Positions 27,763 to 37,446 of a stretch of DNA of 64,000 nt are shown piece after piece. The translations under genes were made by a program, and so were the position numbers. Within the stretch, counting starts at the first letter, position 1. Each line of letters begins with the position of its first letter. Under the pieces are notes generated by a model, which worked only from the letters and a program-made list of their open reading frames with translations, was not told the origin of the DNA and searched no databases. This DNA comes from Thermogemmatispora onikobensis (GTDB lineage Bacteria > Chloroflexota > Ktedonobacteria > Ktedonobacterales > Ktedonobacteraceae). Location of the stretch: positions 1-64,000 of the forward strand of contig NZ_BDGT01000003.1 in NCBI RefSeq assembly GCF_001748285.1, written 5' to 3'.

Positions 27763-28212
27763 TGCTGCGTCGCTCCTTCTCCTCTCCTCACAGACAATCA
27801 GCGCTGATACATACATGCATATCTGACCTGTATACGCCCGGCGCACAGACCCATGCATCTGCGCATATGCAGACCTATGCCTGCGACCACCACCCTGGCT
27901 GGCCAGCTCTCCGCCACTCTCGCTACGGCTATCCATCCTTCCCCTCCTCACTCGCAAGGCCGTTGCCAGCAGAGGGCCACTTGCTTCATGCTATCACCGC
28001 TACCCCTTTCGGGCAAGGCTCACGCGGCCAGCGGCACCAGCTCAGACTCTTCTTGTTGGAAGCCCCTCACAGCTGGCCCACGGTGCCAGTTTTGTGATGT
28101 GCCAGTGTCTGTGCACGGTCGACCTCCGTAACAGATAATAGAAGAAGAAGAAACAGTGAGCCAGGCGAGCAATCCGCCGTCCGAGAGAGCCGCAGAAAGG
28201 ACAGAGCAAGAC
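27763..28212. other. Divergent intergenic region before acetate kinase
   Basis: 450 bp with no convincing gene. A stretch at about 27810-27880 repeats short ATGCAT/GCATATGC-type words. Near 28131 a TAATAG hexamer could be a -10 for ackA, but no -35 was settled. Confidence 0.4.
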
Positions 28213-29439
28213 ATGAAAATCCTCGTCTTCAACGCCGGTTCAAGCAGCCAAAAGACCAGACTATACGAAGTGCAGGCCCCTTTACCAGCAGAGGCACCAC
28301 CACCCATATGGGAAGCCAGCGCCGACTGGTCGCACGAGCCGGGCAAAACCGAACTGGTCATTCGCAGCGCCAGCGGGCAAGAAGAGCGCGAGACCCTTCC
28401 CACCAGTGAGCGGCCTGCGGTCCTCAAACACATCCTGCACAGCCTCAGCCACGGCGCAACACACAGCATCGACCGGGGCGAAGAGATCGGAGTCGTAGGG
28501 CATCGCGTCGTCCACGGCGGCGCGCACTATAGCGAGCCAGCGCTGATCACCCCAGAACTGAAAGCCACCATCGAGCGCCTGCAGGTACTGGCCCCTTCCC
28601 ACAACCGCGCCAGCCTCGAAGCAATGGCCGCCGTCGAAGAAGCTTTTCCCCAGGCGAGGCAGATCGCCGTCTTCGACACCGCCTTCCACAGCCACATGCC
28701 GTTACCAGCCCAAATCTACCCTGGACCCTACGAATGGTTCGCCCAGGGCCTGCGCCGCTACGGCTTCCACGGTCTCAGCCACCAATACTGCGCGCGCCGG
28801 GCCGCCCAGCTCCTGGGGCGCGACCTCGCCAGCCTGCGCCTTATCACCTGCCACCTGGGTAACGGCTGCTCGCTGGCCGCCATTCTGGGAGGCGAAAGCA
28901 TCGAAACCACAATGGGCTTCACCCCAATGGAAGGGCTGATGATGGGCACGCGCTCCGGCTCCATCGATCCTGGCCTGCTCCTTTACCTCCTGCGCCACAG
29001 CGGCTATAGCGCAGACGACCTTGACCGCATTCTCAACCGTGAATCGGGCCTATTGGGCATCTCTGGTCTCTCGGGAGACATGCGCACCATTCTGCAGGCA
29101 CGCGCCGAAGGGAATCGGCGGGCCAGGCTGGCCTTCAACACCTTCATCCATCGCCTGCGCCTGCAGATCGGCGCCATGCTGGCCGTCCTGGGCGGCGTCG
29201 ACGCCCTGATCTTCACTGGCGGCATCGGCGAACACGCCCCCGAAGTACGCGCCGCCGCCTGCGAAACGCTGGGCTTCCTCGGCCTCGCCATCGACCCCAC
29301 TCGTAACGCCGACCCGGGTGGCGACGCCGACATCTCCAGTCCTCACTCAGCCGTGCGCGTGCTGGTCGTGCAGACACAGGAAGACTGGATGATTGCCGAG
29401 GCCTGCTGGCACCTGCTCCAACAGCGCGCACGCTCTTGA
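28213..29439 (+). CDS. ackA: Acetate kinase
   Basis: 408 residues from the ATG at 28213, where the family's N-terminal MKILVFNAGSSSQK begins; a GTG at 28156 would add 19 residues. Signatures follow in order: GHRVVHGG, FDTAFHSHMP, YGFHGLSHQYCA, CHLGNGCSLAAI, TMGFTPMEGLMMGTRSGSIDPG and FTGGIGEHAPEVR. The enzyme interconverts acetate + ATP and acetyl phosphate + ADP. HLGNGCS replaces the usual HLGNGAS, a mild change. No phosphotransacetylase gene is adjacent; xylulose-5-phosphate/fructose-6-phosphate phosphoketolase, another partner, is also absent from the window. Confidence 0.94.
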   Translation: MKILVFNAGSSSQKTRLYEVQAPLPAEAPPPIWEASADWSHEPGKTELVIRSASGQEERETLPTSERPAVLKHILHSLSHGATHSIDRGEEIGVVGHRVVHGGAHYSEPALITPELKATIERLQVLAPSHNRASLEAMAAVEEAFPQARQIAVFDTAFHSHMPLPAQIYPGPYEWFAQGLRRYGFHGLSHQYCARRAAQLLGRDLASLRLITCHLGNGCSLAAILGGESIETTMGFTPMEGLMMGTRSGSIDPGLLLYLLRHSGYSADDLDRILNRESGLLGISGLSGDMRTILQARAEGNRRARLAFNTFIHRLRLQIGAMLAVLGGVDALIFTGGIGEHAPEVRAAACETLGFLGLAIDPTRNADPGGDADISSPHSAVRVLVVQTQEDWMIAEACWHLLQQRARS

Positions 29440-29643
29440 GCGTTCGCCCTGACCCTGGCCTTGCCGCTCTTCCCGCCGGTCCTATCCCTCCCCAAAAAAG
29501 TGCCAGCTCCTTGACCCTCGACGGCTTCCAAGAAGCTGGAACAGCCCAAAGATACGGCGGGAGAGCAGACGCCAGCTCGCTCAGCTCTCCATAAAGAAGG
29601 AGCGCCGCCCCACTCTAGCTTGCTCAGCTCGGCAGAGCAGGAC

Positions 29644-30582
29644 TTACGGGAGGGCGGCCCCAACCAGTTCGGCAATATTCTCGATGCCGTGCGCTCGCAT
29701 AAAAGCCTCAATCCCTTCCAGCACGAGCACGCCTGTACGCGGATTCACAAAGTTAGCCGTGCCGATCTGCACAGCGACCGCCCCGGCCATGATGAAAGCC
29801 AGCGCGTCCGAGGCCGAGGTAATCCCGCCGATGCCAATGACTGCCACCCCCGGCTGCCGCTCGCGTAACTCACAGGCCACCTCGTAGACCATGCGCAAAG
29901 CCAGCGGTCTGATGGCTGGCCCGGACAGCCCGCCGGTTCCGTGGGCCGGCAATGGGCGACGGGCCTCTAGATCGATGTCCATTCCTGTCAGCGTATTGAT
30001 CAAAGAAACCGCATCGGCCCCAGCCTCAGCCGCCGCCAGAGCGGTCGGACGCGCATCGCCAGTATTAGGCGAGAGCTTGACAATCACGGGTAAGGTCGTG
30101 CTCTGACGGACTGCCGCCGTGACCGCGGCCACCGCTTCAGGACTCTCGCCGAAGACACGGCCCCCGGCACGCACATTAGGGCAAGAAACATTGACCTCAA
30201 TACCCGCCACCCCCGGCACCCCCTCCAGCCGCTGCGCCAGCTTGGCAAACTCCTCAACCGTCTCGCCCGCAATGTTGACAATCACCGGCGTCTGCCAGGT
30301 GGACCAAATTGGGGCATATCGACGAATCACGGTCTCAATACCAGGATTCTGTAGTCCAATGGCATTGAGCAAGCCCGCCGCGACCTCGCGCGTGCGTGGC
30401 TGCGCGTTGCCCCGCCGCGGGCGCAAGGTCGTTCCCTTACTGACAATGGCCCCCAGGCGCTCGATCTCAGCAATCCTGGCATACTCCAGGCCGTAACCAC
30501 AGGTTCCGGCAGCTAACATCACCGGATTACGCAGCAGCAGACTGCTCTTGCGTCCCGCCGCCAGTTCGACCGTGAGCCGCAT
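29644..30582 (-). CDS. pyrD: Dihydroorotate dehydrogenase, class 1B catalytic subunit
   Basis: 312 residues. It has the class 1 active-site Cys134 in NVSCPNV, the FMN-binding N-terminal NPVMLAAGTCGYG, IVSKGTTLRPR, NAIGLQNPG, VKLSPN, and the phosphate-binding GIGGITSASDALAFIMAGAVAVQIGTA at the C-terminus. It oxidises dihydroorotate to orotate. Class 1B enzymes need the PyrK electron-transfer subunit, which is not in the window. The ATG follows directly on the TAG of pyrF, and the three genes pyrE-pyrF-pyrD form one leftward operon. Confidence 0.94.
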   Translation of the reverse strand: MRLTVELAAGRKSSLLLRNPVMLAAGTCGYGLEYARIAEIERLGAIVSKGTTLRPRRGNAQPRTREVAAGLLNAIGLQNPGIETVIRRYAPIWSTWQTPVIVNIAGETVEEFAKLAQRLEGVPGVAGIEVNVSCPNVRAGGRVFGESPEAVAAVTAAVRQSTTLPVIVKLSPNTGDARPTALAAAEAGADAVSLINTLTGMDIDLEARRPLPAHGTGGLSGPAIRPLALRMVYEVACELRERQPGVAVIGIGGITSASDALAFIMAGAVAVQIGTANFVNPRTGVLVLEGIEAFMRAHGIENIAELVGAALP

Positions 30583-31431
30583 CTAGCTCCCTCTTGCCTG
30601 GTTAATCGCAGCACGCAGACGCCGCGCCGCCTCGCCCGCTGCCAGCGCGTAGTCGCTTCCTCCATCAGCATAGAGAATAGCCCGCGAGACCGCAATCAGC
30701 ATCCCCCCACCATGCTCATCCAGGCCGGCTCGTACCGCCGCCTCTAGTTCGCCTCCCTGGGCTCCCACTCCGGGCACCAGCAGCGGCAAGGTCGGGCAGC
30801 GCTCTCGAATGGCCGCCAGCTCGCGCGGATAGGTTGCCCCAGCCACCAGCCCACAATTGCCATGACGTTCTTGCCACTGACGCACACGCTCCGCTACCGC
30901 CAGATAGAGCGGCCTGGCCTGCGCCTCACCAGAGGCGGACTGCACCAGCAGATCTTGAAAATCACCGGCCCCTGGATTCGAAGTGCGGCAGAGCACAAAG
31001 GCCAGCTTCTCACGATAGGCCAGAAAGGGCTGCACGCCATCGTAGCCAAGATAGGGCTGCACCGTCACGGCATCGCAGCCAAGCTGCTCGAAAATGGCCG
31101 TAGCATAGGCGCGGGCCGTGTGCCCGATATCACCGCGTTTGGCATCAGCAATCACCGGCACCTGCGGCGGAATGGCCGCCAGTACCTCGCGCAGCAGCGA
31201 CCACCCCTGCGGTCCCAGCGCCTCAAAAAAAGCCAGGTTCGGCTTATAGGCACAGGCATAAGGTAAAGTCGCCTCTACGATCTCACGGCAGAAACGTACC
31301 AGCGCCTCCGGGCCTCCCCCTCGCAGCGGTGCCGGCAAGCGATCCAGCTCGGGATCAAGCCCGACGCACAGCAGACTCTGGCGTTCGCTGCTCGCCTGCT
31401 GCCACTTCTCCAGAAAGCCCAGTTCTCTCAT
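30583..31431 (-). CDS. pyrF: Orotidine 5'-phosphate decarboxylase
   Basis: 282 residues from the ATG at 31431 (MRELGFLEKW); the frame is open further upstream but through pyrE. It is the longer type 2 form. The catalytic set Asp96-x-Lys98-x-x-Asp101 lies in ADAKRGDIGHTARAYA, preceded by CVGLDPELDRLP and AYKPNLAFFEA; the phosphate site is near VPGVGAQGG. The enzyme makes UMP from OMP. The ATGA overlap with the pyrE stop (31428-31431) indicates translational coupling, and pyrD follows with no gap. Confidence 0.94.
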   Translation of the reverse strand: MRELGFLEKWQQASSERQSLLCVGLDPELDRLPAPLRGGGPEALVRFCREIVEATLPYACAYKPNLAFFEALGPQGWSLLREVLAAIPPQVPVIADAKRGDIGHTARAYATAIFEQLGCDAVTVQPYLGYDGVQPFLAYREKLAFVLCRTSNPGAGDFQDLLVQSASGEAQARPLYLAVAERVRQWQERHGNCGLVAGATYPRELAAIRERCPTLPLLVPGVGAQGGELEAAVRAGLDEHGGGMLIAVSRAILYADGGSDYALAAGEAARRLRAAINQARGS

Positions 31432-32033
31432 GACGGCTTCCCCCCGGGGGCAGTCAGGCCGCGGCTGCCGGGCTTGGTCAGCGGCAGCCCCTGGGCACAG
31501 AGAGGGCAGGCAACCGGCTCGTAGGTCCGCGCAGCCACAGTGAGGAGCGCCTGGCAAGGGACAGGCAATTGCTCTGCCGCCGCACCGCCGCTGCGATCCA
31601 GTAAGACCGCAATGCCCACCACCGTCGGCTCATAGACCAGCAGGGCCTGGAGCGTCTCCTGCAGCGACAGCCCTGTTGTCAGGACATCGTCAACCACTAA
31701 GAGGCGCTCGCCTTGCCGCAGGCTAAAGCCACGGCGCAGCTCACGCCCACCACCAGCAGCCGGCTCCACCACCAGGCAGCGCGTCCCAAGCTGACGGGCT
31801 ACCTCCTGGGCTAAGAGCGCCCCTCCAGTGGTGGGACCAGCCACGGCCTCGATCTCCTCGCGGCCATAGCGTGCCACTATCTCAGCACAGAGGCGCTCTG
31901 TCACCCGCGGCCATTCCAGCAAGCGGAACTTCTCCCAGTACTCATCACTATGCCGACCCGAGGTCAGCACAAAGTGCCCTTTCGAGACAACTCCCAGACG
32001 CTCAAAGAGCGCCTGCAACTCTGTTCCATCCAT
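31428..32033 (-). CDS. pyrE: Orotate phosphoribosyltransferase
   Basis: 201 residues. N-terminal GHFVLTSGRHSDEYWEKF is the OPRTase substrate region; the PRPP-binding loop LLVVDDVLTTG is at 111-121; AVAGPTTGGALLAQEVA is the second phosphate-binding part. It joins orotate to PRPP. It is the first gene of pyrE-pyrF-pyrD, so the order of the last three pathway steps is the reverse of the reaction order for pyrD. Upstream is the FKBP gene, also leftward, 118 bp before. Confidence 0.94.
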   Translation of the reverse strand: MDGTELQALFERLGVVSKGHFVLTSGRHSDEYWEKFRLLEWPRVTERLCAEIVARYGREEIEAVAGPTTGGALLAQEVARQLGTRCLVVEPAAGGGRELRRGFSLRQGERLLVVDDVLTTGLSLQETLQALLVYEPTVVGIAVLLDRSGGAAAEQLPVPCQALLTVAARTYEPVACPLCAQGLPLTKPGSRGLTAPGGKPS

Positions 32034-32151
32034 CTTCCTTCAACCTATCCAGCGAGCTTTGCACCACCCTGCAGCGCGTGACAAGGCTGACCGTGGCAGC
32101 TTGCCAGGCCAACGGCCAGCCCACCAGCCAACCAGAGCGAGAAGACCCGAA

Positions 32152-32871
32152 CTATTTGACACTGAGCACGATGACGTCGAAGATCAGGTCCGAGTTGGCA
32201 GGAATCGAGCCTTGCGCCTGGTTGCCGTAGCCGAGCTTCGCCGGAATGTAAAGGCGGCGAATCGTCCCCGGCTTGACCCCGACCAGGCCCTCGTCCCAAC
32301 CTTTAATGACCTGCCCCTTGCCCAGTGCGAACGAGAAAGGCTGGCCATTGCGATCATACGAACTATCGAACTTCTTGCAGGTATTGGCCAGCCAGCCAAC
32401 GTATTCCACCTCCAGGGTAGAGCCGTTCTTAGCTGCCGTCCCACTGCCCGTGCGAATATCAAAATACTTAAGTCCATCGCTCTTGACCACCGGCGTTCTA
32501 TTGACCGCTGGCGCCGTTGCCGGTCCCGCTGTTGGGGTGGCCGTGGCACTGTAAACCGAGGGCACCTGTGCAGACGCTCTACTATCGATGAAGCAGTTAC
32601 GCGCCAGGGCCGTCGCCGTGGCATTGGCATGGGCCTTGCTGACGGCAGTCGCTGTGGCCTCACGCGAGGCGGCCTGCTGGGCATTAACACGCTGATACTG
32701 CCAGAAGCCCAGCGCGGCTAGAATAATAATGACGAGAGTAACAGTGCTGGTAATAATGAGTTGCTGACGCCTCCGGCGCCGCATCTGCCTTCTGATTCGC
32801 TCTTGTTGACGTTGCCCCGGACGGCGCAGTCTCTGCGAACCTCCTTTTTTCCCCTGTTCTGTCTGCGTCAT
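32152..32871 (-). CDS. Membrane-anchored FKBP-type peptidyl-prolyl isomerase
   Basis: 239 residues. Residues 1-37 are very basic (many Arg), 38-58 form one hydrophobic helix (LIITSTVTLVIIILAALGFW), then an Ala/Thr-rich linker to about 130, and an FKBP domain to the C-terminus with VEYVGWL, KGQVIKGWDEGLVGVKPG, IPAKLGYGNQ and IPANSDLIFDVIVLSV. The orientation is likely N-in, with the isomerase outside the membrane. It would accelerate folding of exported proteins at Xaa-Pro bonds. It may be co-transcribed with the pyr operon (118 bp gap) but a functional link is unlikely. Confidence 0.88.
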   Translation of the reverse strand: MTQTEQGKKGGSQRLRRPGQRQQERIRRQMRRRRRQQLIITSTVTLVIIILAALGFWQYQRVNAQQAASREATATAVSKAHANATATALARNCFIDSRASAQVPSVYSATATPTAGPATAPAVNRTPVVKSDGLKYFDIRTGSGTAAKNGSTLEVEYVGWLANTCKKFDSSYDRNGQPFSFALGKGQVIKGWDEGLVGVKPGTIRRLYIPAKLGYGNQAQGSIPANSDLIFDVIVLSVK

Positions 32872-33316
32872 ACACTCTCCTCTGTGGATCTGTGATGGAT
32901 GCCTGCCCCGGTGGTGATGGTGTGCATTGTTACGCTGAGATTAACATGTTTCCTCCACTCTGGCAAGAGCAAGCCCGCGCAGGCTGCCACCGGTTTGCTT
33001 CTAGCGTCCCCAACCACCCACTCGGCTCTCTCTCCTCGCCTAGGCAACGATCTCCCCAAGACACCCCCCCACTCGCTTCCTCCATCTACCGCATGCCCTT
33101 GCCACCGGCTCCCCCTGCTCGCTCGTCTCTTAGCTAAAACTCGACAATTGAAGCAAGCTATGCTAGAATGCTCCTAGTAGCTTCAGTAGAGTCTCTCTAC
33201 TACTGCACAGCAGCATAGCTCATCTCATATAATATGGCCAAGGTGCTAGACGCCATTCTCTTGCCATACAGAGGACTCAGCAGCGATTGATTCCTGATCT
33301 CATCAAAGGAGAGAGT
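32872..33316. other. Divergent intergenic region with tricorn promoters
   Basis: 445 bp. Besides the promoter at 33141-33169 there is a 7-bp hairpin AGTAGAG-tct-CTCTACT (33185-33201) and a second -10-like TATAAT (33228-33233), preceded at 18 bp by TGCACA. The first 250 bp show nothing recognisable. Confidence 0.5.
33141..33169 (+). promoter_or_regulatory. Promoter of the tricorn protease gene
   Basis: TCGACA (33141-33146), 17-bp spacer, TAGAAT (33164-33169). Confidence 0.6.
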
Positions 33317-36300
33317 ATGCCTTCCCAGGGATATGTGCGCTTCCCTACGATTTACCACGACCAGATTGTCTTTGTCGCCGAGGACGACCTGTGGCTCGTT
33401 TCCAGCGAGGGCGGACGGGCCGAACGTCTGACGGTGGGCATGGGCGCAATCAGCTATCCTCACTTCTCTCCCGACGGCAGCCAGCTTGCCTTTGTCGGTC
33501 ATGAGGAAGGTCCTAGCGAGATCTTTTTGATGCCGGCAGCAGGGGGACCGGCCCGCCGCCTGACCTACCAGGCCGCTTCCTGTAAGGTTTTGGGCTGGAC
33601 CCCGACGGGCGATGCGATCCTCTACGCCAGCAGCGCCGGCCAGATGAGCCTGCACTACGAGGTGATCTACGCCGTCAGCCCCGCCGGCGGCCTACCGCGC
33701 CAGCTACCCTATGGCGCTGCTAATGAGATCTCTTTCGGCCCCAACGGCGGCGTCGTTCTCGGTCGCAACATCCGCGAGGCCGCTTATTGGAAGCGCTATC
33801 GCGGTGGTACCGTCGGCCATCTCTGGTGCGACCGCGCTGGGAGCGGGCACTTTGAACGCTTGCTGCGCATCGATGGCAACATTAGCTCTCCCTGTTGGGT
33901 GGGTGAGCGCATTTACTTCCTTTCTGATCATGAGGGAATCGGTAACGTCTATTCATGCACTCCCGAAGGGGAGGACCTGCGCCGCCATACGCACCACGAG
34001 GATTTCTACGCGCGCAATCTCGCCAGCGATGGCCAGCGCCTGGTCTATCATGCCGGAGCCGATCTGTATCTGTTCGATCCAGACAGCAACCAGACGCGCC
34101 GCCTGGAGGTCCTGCTCCCAAGCCAGCGTCCGCAGCGCAATCGCAAGTTTGTGCCGGCAGCTCACTATCTCGATACCTATGCGCTCCATCCCCAGGGACA
34201 TATGGTAGCGGTGACAACCCGCGGCAAGGCGTTCTCTTTCGGCAACTGGGAAGGCCCGGTCATTCAGTATGGCGAGCCTGATGGCGTGCGCTATCGCTTC
34301 CTGCAATGGCTCAACGACGGGCGCCGCCTGGTGGCGGTCTGCGACGCTATCGGGCGCGAAGCGCTGGTAGTCTTTGATCCCGAGGACGCTGCTGAGCCTC
34401 GCCTCTACGCCGAGATCGAGTTTGGGCGGGCGTTGACCGTCGAGATCTCGCCGGTCGCCGATGAGGTGGCGATCACGAACCACCGCAATGAGCTGCTGGT
34501 GGTCGATTTGGCCGAGGGTCGTGCCCGTCTGCTTGACCGCAGCCCATTCGGCCAGATCGAGCATGTAGCCTGGTCGCCCGACGGGCGCTGGCTGGCCTAT
34601 AGCTTTCCCGCCAGCGCTCAGCAAACGGCCATCAAGCTCTGCAATCTAGAAAGCGGCGAGCTGGCTTTTGCCACTCGTCCGGTGCTACACGATCTGGCAC
34701 CTTCCTTTGATCCCGAGGGGAAGTTTCTTTATTTCCTGGGCCACCGCATCTTTAATCCCGTCTACGATGCCCTGCAGTTCGATTTGAATTTTCCACGCGG
34801 AGTAAAGCCCTACGCTATTATGCTGAGCCGTGAGCAGCGCTCGCCATTTGTGCCAGAACCACGGGCCCCCCAGTCGAATGGGCGGGAGAAAGAGGAGAAG
34901 CGAGCCGCACCTGGAGGGGCAGAGGGCAGCCCCAGAGGAGACCACAAGGAGGAAGGCGAAGAGGAGAGTAGCGAAGAGGCTCAGCGCCGCCCTGCTCCTA
35001 TCACCATTGATCTGGAGGGCATCACAGAGCGGGTACTACCCTTTCCCGTACCAGAGGGCCGCTATCGCAAGATCCGCGGCCTGAAGGGCAAAGCCCTCTT
35101 TCTGAACTTCCCCGTTGAGGGAGCTTTGCACAGCCAGCCCGATAGCCAGACACCGCCAGTACGTGGCCATATCGAGTGCTACGATTTGGAAAATCATAAG
35201 TATGAGTGGCTGATCGATGGTGTCGATGATTTTGAGCTGGCCCGCGAGGGGCGCATGCTGATCTATCGCTCCGGTCAGCGCCTGCGCGTCGTGAAGGCTG
35301 GAGAGAAGGCTCTCAAAGGGGAGAACGGTGAACGGGCCAGCCGTGAGACAGGCTGGCTGGATCTGAGCCGGGTGAAGGTATCGGTGCAGCCAGCCGCTGA
35401 GTGGCGCCAGATGTTCAATGAGGCCTGGCGCCTGCAGCGTGAACAGTTCTGGGACGAGGATATGGCAGGCATCGATTGGGAAGCGGTTCATGCCCAGTAC
35501 GCACCGTTGCTGGAGCGCGTCGCTTCGCGCGCGGAGTTATCCGATCTCCTCTGGGAGCTGCAGGGCGAGCTAGGCACCTCCCACGCTTACGAGATGGGCG
35601 GTGAGTATCGCCACGGACCGCAGTATCGACAGGGCTTCCTGGGCCTCGATTGGCTCTACGACGCTGAGCATGAGCGCTATCGCATCGCTCGCATTGTGCG
35701 TGGCGACCCCTCCGATAGCCGCGCCACTTCGCCGCTGACCGCCCCCGGGCTGAATGTCTCCGAGGGTGATGCGGTGCTGGCGATCAACGGTCAGCGCGTC
35801 GGCCCACAGCGCAGCCCCGAGGAGCTGCTGGTTAATCAGGCTAACACGGAGGTACAGCTGACTATTGAAAGTGCGGCCAGCGGCGAGGTGCGCACAATCA
35901 CGGTGAAGGCTCTGGCCAGCGAGCGCCAGGCTCGTTATCGCGATTGGGTCGAGAGTAACCGACGTCTGGTGCACCAGCTCTCTGAGGGACGAGTCGGCTA
36001 TATCCATATTCCCGATATGGGAGCCGAGGGCTATGCCGAGTTTCATCGTAGCTATCTGAGCGAGTACGATCGCCCGGCCCTCTTGATCGATGTGCGCTGG
36101 AATGGTGGTGGCCATGTCTCACCGCTGTTGCTGGAGAAGCTGGCCCGTCGCCGCCTCGGCTACGATTTCCCACGCTGGGGCCAGCCTGTCCCTTATCCCC
36201 CAGAATCGCCGCGCGGCCCAATGGTCGCTTTGACCAATGAGCAGGCCGGTTCGGACGGCGATATCTTTAGCCATTGCTTTAAGCTGATGGGGCTGGGACC

Positions 36301-36688
36301 GCTGATCGGCAAGCGTACCTGGGGTGGGGTGATCGGTATTAGCCCACGCCACCGCCTGGTCGATGGGACACGCACAACACAACCAGAGTTTGCTTTCTGG
36401 TTTAAAGATGTCGGTTGGAATGTCGAGAATTACGGTACCGACCCCGATATCGAGGTGGATATCGCTCCCCAGGACTATGCACACCAGCGCGATCCCCAGT
36501 TGGAGCGCGCCGTCGCCGAGGCCCTGCGCCTTCTGGAGAGCTATCCAGTCCTGGAGCCAAAACCCGGCGAGCGTCCGCGTCGCTCCCGTCCCCGCCTGCT
36601 GGTTGCTCCACCAGCCACGGCCCCCGGCGCCAATAGCGAAACGTTGCCCGCCGGCGATGCCGATACGGCTGCCGCGACTGAGGAGTGA
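33317..36688 (+). CDS. Tricorn protease homologue (S41 family)
   Basis: 1,123 residues from the ATG at 33317 (AAAGGAG upstream), close to archaeal tricorn (1,071). N-terminal propeller blades (YPHFSPDGSQLAFVG, WTPTGDAILYASS) feed a second propeller (WSPDGRWLAYSFPA), then a core with a PDZ domain (LNVSEGDAVLAINGQ) and the S41 active site. Catalytic His756 is in GTSHAYEMGG; nucleophile Ser979 in NEQAGSDGD, matching His746 and Ser965 of Thermoplasma tricorn. Tricorn trims peptides released by the proteasome; in bacteria it works without it. An insertion of about 60 charged, Glu/Arg-rich residues lies at roughly 515-575. A terminator follows. Confidence 0.92.
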   Translation: MPSQGYVRFPTIYHDQIVFVAEDDLWLVSSEGGRAERLTVGMGAISYPHFSPDGSQLAFVGHEEGPSEIFLMPAAGGPARRLTYQAASCKVLGWTPTGDAILYASSAGQMSLHYEVIYAVSPAGGLPRQLPYGAANEISFGPNGGVVLGRNIREAAYWKRYRGGTVGHLWCDRAGSGHFERLLRIDGNISSPCWVGERIYFLSDHEGIGNVYSCTPEGEDLRRHTHHEDFYARNLASDGQRLVYHAGADLYLFDPDSNQTRRLEVLLPSQRPQRNRKFVPAAHYLDTYALHPQGHMVAVTTRGKAFSFGNWEGPVIQYGEPDGVRYRFLQWLNDGRRLVAVCDAIGREALVVFDPEDAAEPRLYAEIEFGRALTVEISPVADEVAITNHRNELLVVDLAEGRARLLDRSPFGQIEHVAWSPDGRWLAYSFPASAQQTAIKLCNLESGELAFATRPVLHDLAPSFDPEGKFLYFLGHRIFNPVYDALQFDLNFPRGVKPYAIMLSREQRSPFVPEPRAPQSNGREKEEKRAAPGGAEGSPRGDHKEEGEEESSEEAQRRPAPITIDLEGITERVLPFPVPEGRYRKIRGLKGKALFLNFPVEGALHSQPDSQTPPVRGHIECYDLENHKYEWLIDGVDDFELAREGRMLIYRSGQRLRVVKAGEKALKGENGERASRETGWLDLSRVKVSVQPAAEWRQMFNEAWRLQREQFWDEDMAGIDWEAVHAQYAPLLERVASRAELSDLLWELQGELGTSHAYEMGGEYRHGPQYRQGFLGLDWLYDAEHERYRIARIVRGDPSDSRATSPLTAPGLNVSEGDAVLAINGQRVGPQRSPEELLVNQANTEVQLTIESAASGEVRTITVKALASERQARYRDWVESNRRLVHQLSEGRVGYIHIPDMGAEGYAEFHRSYLSEYDRPALLIDVRWNGGGHVSPLLLEKLARRRLGYDFPRWGQPVPYPPESPRGPMVALTNEQAGSDGDIFSHCFKLMGLGPLIGKRTWGGVIGISPRHRLVDGTRTTQPEFAFWFKDVGWNVENYGTDPDIEVDIAPQDYAHQRDPQLERAVAEALRLLESYPVLEPKPGERPRRSRPRLLVAPPATAPGANSETLPAGDADTAAATEE

Positions 36689-36722
36689 GGAGGTAAGGAA
36701 GAGGAGAGCAACCCTGGCATGA

Positions 36723-36774
36723 GGCGCAAGGGCCAGCGCCAGAGGGCAGCCCCTGCGCCCCTCTCTCTGTTTTG
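36723..36774 (+). terminator. Terminator after tricorn gene
   Basis: Stem GGCGCAAGGG (36723-36732) with CCCCTGCGCC (36750-36759), one mismatch, then a pyrimidine tract ending TGTTTT. Confidence 0.6.
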
Positions 36775-36816
36775 ACCAGGCAAACCGACTATCTCTCTCG
36801 GAGAGAGAAGAGCGGA

Positions 36817-37446
36817 TCAGTTGAGACGCTGCCAGACGTTATTTCTCTGGAGGAGTCCATAGAGGACAAGCAGGCCCAACAGCGGCGTGAACGACCTCAA
36901 GGTTACGATATGTAGCACTATGTCCATGATAATATTGAGGATAACGTAGGCTACGACCGCATAGAAACCCCACTTCTTCCAAAAGAAGAGAGCAACCAGG
37001 CCGGCAATGCCGATCAGACCGATCACCGCGTAGATGAGAAAGACGCTGCTCGGGTAGGCCGCTATCGCTCTGTTCGTGGCCACAGCTTGCGCTGCAAACA
37101 GGTAAAGGGCCGTCAGGAGAATAATTAAGGCGAGATTGAGGACCAGCCAGGTCGTCAAGCAGCCACCAAGGCGGCGGCGTTGATCCGCCTGCTCTGCCTC
37201 CTGCACGGGCATAGGCGTGAGCGGCGAGCCATTGCGCCAGACCTCTGGCTGCTCTCCTGTCAGGCGCACGAATAGCTGTGAGCCATCGGGAAGTTGTACC
37301 TCTCTCCCCACGGTTTGCTCCTGCTGATTGGCAAAGCTGAAGAGCGGGCGCCCGTTGAGGGAGATAGTAGCCGGCACGGTGGCTTGCCACTGCACTTGAA
37401 CCCGCTGGTTGCTGGCCGCATCGAGGACAAACTCGTACAATGCCAT
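36817..37446 (-). CDS. Small membrane protein, unknown function
   Basis: 209 residues from the ATG at 37446, supported by AAGGAGTAAAGAGGAA; the open frame upstream is not coding. Residues 1-95 form a soluble beta-rich part (MALYEFVLDAASNQRV, VQLPDGSQLFVRL). Then come three to four hydrophobic segments: about 108-128, 138-156, 160-180 and possibly 188-200. The last part (VIGLIGIAGLVALFFWKKWGF) resembles small bacterial membrane proteins with an acidic-to-aromatic turn. No family was recognised. It has its own promoter (37591-37619, minus strand). Confidence 0.75.
   Translation of the reverse strand: MALYEFVLDAASNQRVQVQWQATVPATISLNGRPLFSFANQQEQTVGREVQLPDGSQLFVRLTGEQPEVWRNGSPLTPMPVQEAEQADQRRRLGGCLTTWLVLNLALIILLTALYLFAAQAVATNRAIAAYPSSVFLIYAVIGLIGIAGLVALFFWKKWGFYAVVAYVILNIIMDIVLHIVTLRSFTPLLGLLVLYGLLQRNNVWQRLN

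Noticed and set aside
27763-28212. Short frames and ATGCAT-like words before ackA
   Set aside because: No promoter, terminator or coding sign; treated as plain intergenic DNA.
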